Below are positions 59,823 through 64,000 of a stretch of DNA of 64,000 bases, one piece after another (the stretch's first letter is position 1; each line of letters opens with the position of its first letter). This DNA is from Nymphalis io (Eukaryota > Arthropoda > Insecta > Lepidoptera > Nymphalidae): assembly GCF_905147045.1 (NCBI RefSeq), contig NC_065889.1:7383001-7447000 (forward strand), given 5' to 3'. The notes below the pieces were generated by a model, which was not told the DNA's origin, ran no database searches, and worked only from the letters and a program-made list of their open reading frames with translations. A program made the position numbers and the translations under genes.

Positions 59823-61945
59823 ATGTTACAAACAGTTACTTTAATATACTTCATAGGGTATATCATGTCATACTATAACATATGGAATCTTATACGAGGC
59901 AAAAGATTTATATACAACACACATACATATACTCACGCAAACGTAGATATTCCAACAATAGTGTCCGATGATTTTTTTTTTAAAAACCGAACCAGTTTAA
60001 ACCTTTTTTATCAAGAAATATAAGCTCTTTATGGTAAAATAAATGAGGAAACTAAGAATGACTTTATATTTTTAGTATGGCGATTTTTTGCTGACGTTTC
60101 CAGAGCTTAGAGGATTCCAACATTAAAAAAAAAACATCGAAAAGAGCTCGCGGACTCGTTGTATAATACTTTTATTTCTACTATTCTTGGACTATTCAGA
60201 ATAGTCGTATTTCAGTAAAATTTTACATTTATTTAAATTAAAAAATTAAGTGTACGTAGAATAGGTATTGACTGTTACTAGTGATCAGAATCGGTTGAGG
60301 CTTAAAAATCAAAAAACTTGTACCATAATGTAGGTTTGATTTAAATAATTTTATTTTAATTTAATTCGAATTAATTTAATCTAATTTGTAATATGAAAAA
60401 TCTGTAAAATATTATTATTGTAATTTTTGTCTTTTTACTATTTATTTGTATTTATGATCCCTGTTTGGTCGAAATAAATGATTTTATTATTATTATTATT
60501 ATAATCCCTTGCCATGTTGGGATATTAAATTTAATTTAATTTTTCTATTATTTAAAATGACAGATTTACTAATAAGCTAATTTATAACATACAAACAAAT
60601 AAATTAATGTTTTTCGTTCGTTATAGGTTTTCCATTTTTAGTATTGCCACGTGACGTTAATGAAACCTAAGTAAATACAAACACATAACTTAGTTAAATA
60701 TGCTCCTTGCACGCAAAACTTCCTCGTTGACTTTGGAATGAGAGCTCCTTGTCTGACTGTTTGGTACAAATTCATTTCATGAGATAAGCTTATTCTCATG
60801 TTTGATCAATATTCAGTGGTCTCGGTTTTATGTCTAGACACAGATTAAACTAGACCAGCAGACAGTGAGCGATCATTTGTTAAAACTTTACATTTTTACC
60901 TATATGTCGATAATAATGTCCACACCAAATTTAATCAAAAATTTCTCATTTACGCCGACCGTGTATGTTTTATTATTCGTATGAGACGGGAATGTTTAGA
61001 TTGAATTAAACTTGGCACGGAGTTACTCTCCGCTAATGTATGAATGTACATATTTAATTTCGTACGGCGAATAATGCATGCGGTGTTATAAAACGCGAAT
61101 TTTCATTTCACGATCTTATCGTATTTTAGTAGCTACTTCGCATTTATTAGCTAAATATTTGCTTCAAACATTGCATAGGATTTTTATCGGTCATCGGTCA
61201 CCGTCTTTTTTTATATATTATAATATGAGCAGTGCTATTCTGTAAGAACGATATGAAACTTTTGGCAATATACTATTTTGATGCGTGTATTCTTGAAATC
61301 TTATGATTATTATGGTCAATGACGCATATTCACATTCTGACATTTCACGAGCGATTTCTGCGGTGAGTGTCGACTGCTTTTACAGGATAGCGTTACTGTT
61401 ATGGTAATAAATAATATTTTTATAATAAAGGTTGCATTTCGGTCGGAGATGATGGGTTTTAGTTTTTTAATTAATTATATATTTACAAGGATAATAAAAT
61501 TGATCAGTAGATAGTAATTTACTTTTTTATGTTACCAAACCAATCGGTTATTATAATCTTAAATAATATACACAAAGTATATCTTCATAAAATTTATCTT
61601 TCTTAATTATATTAACACTGTTTAACTTGTAGATATTTCTTGCTCACGTTTTGTAAAACGCTGTAAGGCTGAATTGAAATTATTTCTTATTTAAGTGCAG
61701 TCGACGATTGATTATAGAGGGCATGAATTTAATTATTTGTCAATTATTTAATTTTTTTGTGTTAACCCAAAATATCATTAAACATAAAGTAAAATTTAAG
61801 AGAACATAAAACATACTACTTTCAAATAAATTGTTTATTTTTTTCAATTTTAGGATGTTAATGTTTATTTATTAATGAAAAAATGTGTTTAATGTTTCAA
61901 AATTAACAGCGGGTTTAGTAGTTTAAATATATACATATATAGAAA
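59823..61945. other. Noncoding AT-rich stretch
   Basis: Contains a LINE 3' tail at 60425-60512. Otherwise no exon, repeat or RNA gene was recognised. Confidence 0.4.
60425..60512 (+). repeat. LINE 3' end with ATT-repeat tail
   Basis: TCTTTTTACTATTTATTTGT, then GATCCCTGTTTGGTCGAAAT and AAATGATTTTATTATTATT, a typical 3' terminus of insect Jockey-group elements. No coding part remains. Confidence 0.6.
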
Positions 61946-62140
61946 CAGGGGCGAAGCAACAGGGACCTCGAAACCGAGTAAGCAAAAAATCGTAGGAGAA
62001 ATGAAAGAATTTAAATGTATTTTAAGTCTTTGACGTTCAAGTCGCTAAATTTGCGTAAAGAAAAGGTCATCGCCGCAGTTAGGATGAAGCAACCAAACAA
62101 ATTCTGAAACAGGGCCCATCAAGGGCAAGCTACGCCACTG
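61946..62140. mobile_element. hAT-type MITE with perfect 8-bp target duplication
   Basis: 195 bp bounded by CAGGGGCGAAGC on the left and, reversed, CAGTGGCGTAGC on the right. Flanked on both sides by TATAGAAA (61938-61945 and 62141-62148). Eight-base duplications and CA...TG ends are hallmarks of hAT transposons. No coding capacity; it would need an outside transposase. Confidence 0.85.
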
Positions 62141-62454
62141 TATAGAAACAATTCGAAGTTAAGTATATTACGTGGAATAGTTACGCCAACTCTATTACTG
62201 TGGATACGAGGAAAAACATGATCCACTCAAGTAGTATTCTAAGAAAGCCTTCTAACTATAATCTATTGACATTTCATTATCTCAATTGATTCAGGCAACG
62301 TCTATTCAGAGGACTGTATAAAAATAAGGCTGGCGTGTAATCGGCATTGACCCAGTGTCAGTAAAGAAGTGGGTTAGGGGAGTGTTGGTGAGCCCACGAA
62401 AGTCCGCGCCCGCAAAGCTCATCGAAGACATGAAGAACACATTTTTTACATTAT

Positions 62455-62530
62455 TGTTATAATAAAAATAATATCTTTATTCTTCGGGCAACAAGGCCCA
62501 TACTTTTAGTACATGATAATTAAACATAAC
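62455..62530 (-). repeat. LINE 3'-end fragment (reverse)
   Basis: On the minus strand it reads TACTAAAAGTATGGGCCTTG then TTGCCCGAAGAATAAAGATA, followed by an AT-rich tail, a familiar 3' end of insect LINEs. Confidence 0.55.
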
Positions 62531-62562
62531 ATTACATAACATATATTAATAATTAGAATCAC

Positions 62563-62597
62563 AATCACACTCACAATCACAATCGCAATCACAAAAA
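62563..62597. repeat. CACAAT hexanucleotide microsatellite
   Basis: ATCACAATCACACTCACAAT followed by CACAATCGCAATCACA; about six imperfect CACAAT units. Confidence 0.9.
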
Positions 62598-64000
62598 TAA
62601 TAATAATTAAAATGTATTTAATAGTATTTTTATTAATATAACATCGAATAATATTAGATTTTAATTTTGATATTTTTTCATCCGTATTAAGGTTTATAAT
62701 ACAAAACGTTCACAACAATTGATGTTTATATTTGATAGTGCTCTTGTTACAAGCGAAATGTCTATATCAGTTGTGGGATTTATGTCTTACATCGGTTTAC
62801 GTCACTCGAGATGCAAGAAGATGTGTGCTTACTGCTTACATCGCAGCTACACGAAGTAGCAAGTATTGGCCTCTTACATTAGTGTCACGTCCTTAATTTA
62901 AAGCAGAAATATTTACAACAAAAAAAAGTTTTTCTATAAAATAGTCGGTAGATTGAATTGCATGCCAAGAATTTAATAATTCATATTCATATTCCGTTTT
63001 CTTTTTGTTCTTATGTATTCTTTAAAATTTATTATTATAATATTATTAGTAATTACAATTACTTAATTAGTAAAGTACAATTACTTTTTGACGTTTATCT
63101 TTTTACAGCAGAAAATTTATATATTTTTTTGAGTTATTAAAATATTGAAAGGCAGTAATGACTCGAAATATACGAAGAATAAACGATGGCAATTAAATCA
63201 AGAAAACAAAGCATTTTCTTTCACAACGACGACAATTTACATTTACAATGAAAGACATCCAATATCTGTTGGGTGAAGGTATCATTATAGCATCAGTAAG
63301 TATGAAAATGCACTGTTGCGATTGAAAGGTGAATTATATATTAAACGAATAATTTTCAATTTTCTATGCGGAATTTAATAAACAAAAAACTATTAATAAA
63401 TAAACTTACCATTATGTACAAGTAACTGGGGCGTCGTATCTTAATACTTAGTAACAGCCTGTGAATGTCATACTGTGAAGGTTTGGAGCTTATTTCAATG
63501 CGGGTTCGTGAAATACACATGAGGCAGAATTTCAGTGAAAATCGACATACGCAGGTTTCATCACGATGTTTTCCCCCACCGTCAAGCACGATATGAATTA
63601 TAATAATAAATTTATTAGCATATGAAAATTCAGTGGTGCTTGCCTGGGTTTGAACTCACTATCATCGGTTAAAACTCACGCGTTCTTACCACTGGGCCAT
63701 CTCGACAGATCTTAATACTGACTTGACCAAATATTTGGTCGATACGCTTCTGTGTTGCTGTGTGGAAAAAAGGACAAGCTTTATAATATTAAGAATGTAT
63801 ATAGTAAGTAGGTGTATGCAAAAAATATATATACTTACATTTTACTTCCCATTTAAATTTAGAACAAACCCTAGTTATAAATTTATAATGTTTATTAAAA
63901 GACTATATTCTTGATATTAGTGTAAATATTGGGTATATATATTTTAAATCTATATCGACGTATAAAGGAGACCGCGGCGTTCAAAGTACTTTGCTTTGTA
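62598..64000. other. Noncoding right end of window
   Basis: Contains the reverse family B SINE (63455-63710). No exon recognised; short open frames have noncoding composition. Confidence 0.4.
63455..63710 (-). repeat. Family B SINE (reverse), nearly complete
   Basis: Minus strand reads TCGAGATGGCCCAGTGGTAA (head), GAGTTCAAACCC (B box), CACTGAATTTTCATATGC, GGGGGAAAACATCGTGATGA, CCTGCGTATGTCGATTTTCA, then the end CATTCACAGGCTGTTAC. It lacks the GGAGAAG segment in the 3' part. Confidence 0.88.

Overview
The window reads as nuclear DNA of a butterfly or moth. It is strongly AT-rich, with GT-AG introns, short exons and densely interspersed repeats. Several of these are tRNA-headed SINE-like repeats of a kind typical of Lepidoptera. 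No operons, bacterial signals or organelle genes were seen. Order-level placement is confident; anything finer would be guesswork.

The gene-bearing part is 2.2-36.7 kb. From the left: (1) a complete ten-exon gene on the minus strand for the beta subunit of ADP-forming succinyl-CoA ligase (2277-6846, 456 aa, TCA cycle); (2) a minus-strand mTERF-family mitochondrial protein in one long open frame (9338-10960); (3) three plus-strand claudin-like four-helix membrane proteins: A (11560-12409, 226 aa), B (19706-22703, 222 aa) and C (25437-26836, 245 aa). All exon joins were made by hand and all reading frames close. (4) A minus-strand PfkB sugar kinase, best read as a pseudouridine kinase. Its exons at 36628-36454, 35114-34999, 34330-34216 and 14775-14252 join in perfect phase, so one intron is 19.4 kb long and holds claudin-like genes B and C in antisense. 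The kinase N-terminal exon was not found.

The same large intron also holds a broken mariner (27443-28308, TA duplication, DD34D triad with an in-frame stop), three near-identical 363-365 bp tandem units (30.1-31.2 kb), a decayed non-LTR retrotransposon (about 31.4-33.1 kb), and a second diverged copy of the kinase's own last-exon end (15464-15635).

From 36.7 to 64 kb there is no clear coding exon. The one gene-like signal is a GC-rich island at about 43.4-43.65 kb, followed by a possible 5' leader ending ATGGTACGAG|gtacgtg at 43801-43810. It may be the first exon of a plus-strand gene with a very long first intron, and a CTCF-like motif lies just upstream (43414-43428). The rest is repeats: at least eight copies or fragments of a ~285 bp element (family A), many copies of two tRNA-headed SINE families (B and C), a ~1.27 kb TA-flanked inverted-repeat element (38697-39970), a 195-bp hAT-type MITE with a perfect 8-bp duplication (61946-62140), LINE tails and microsatellites.

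Two genes encode mitochondrial proteins and one a nucleoside-salvage kinase; the three claudin-like genes are a local tandem family. There is no clear pathway linking the groups. I did not find a wholly new biological system; the most notable structures are the nested antisense claudin family, the duplicated kinase terminal exon, and the isolated CpG-rich first-exon candidate.
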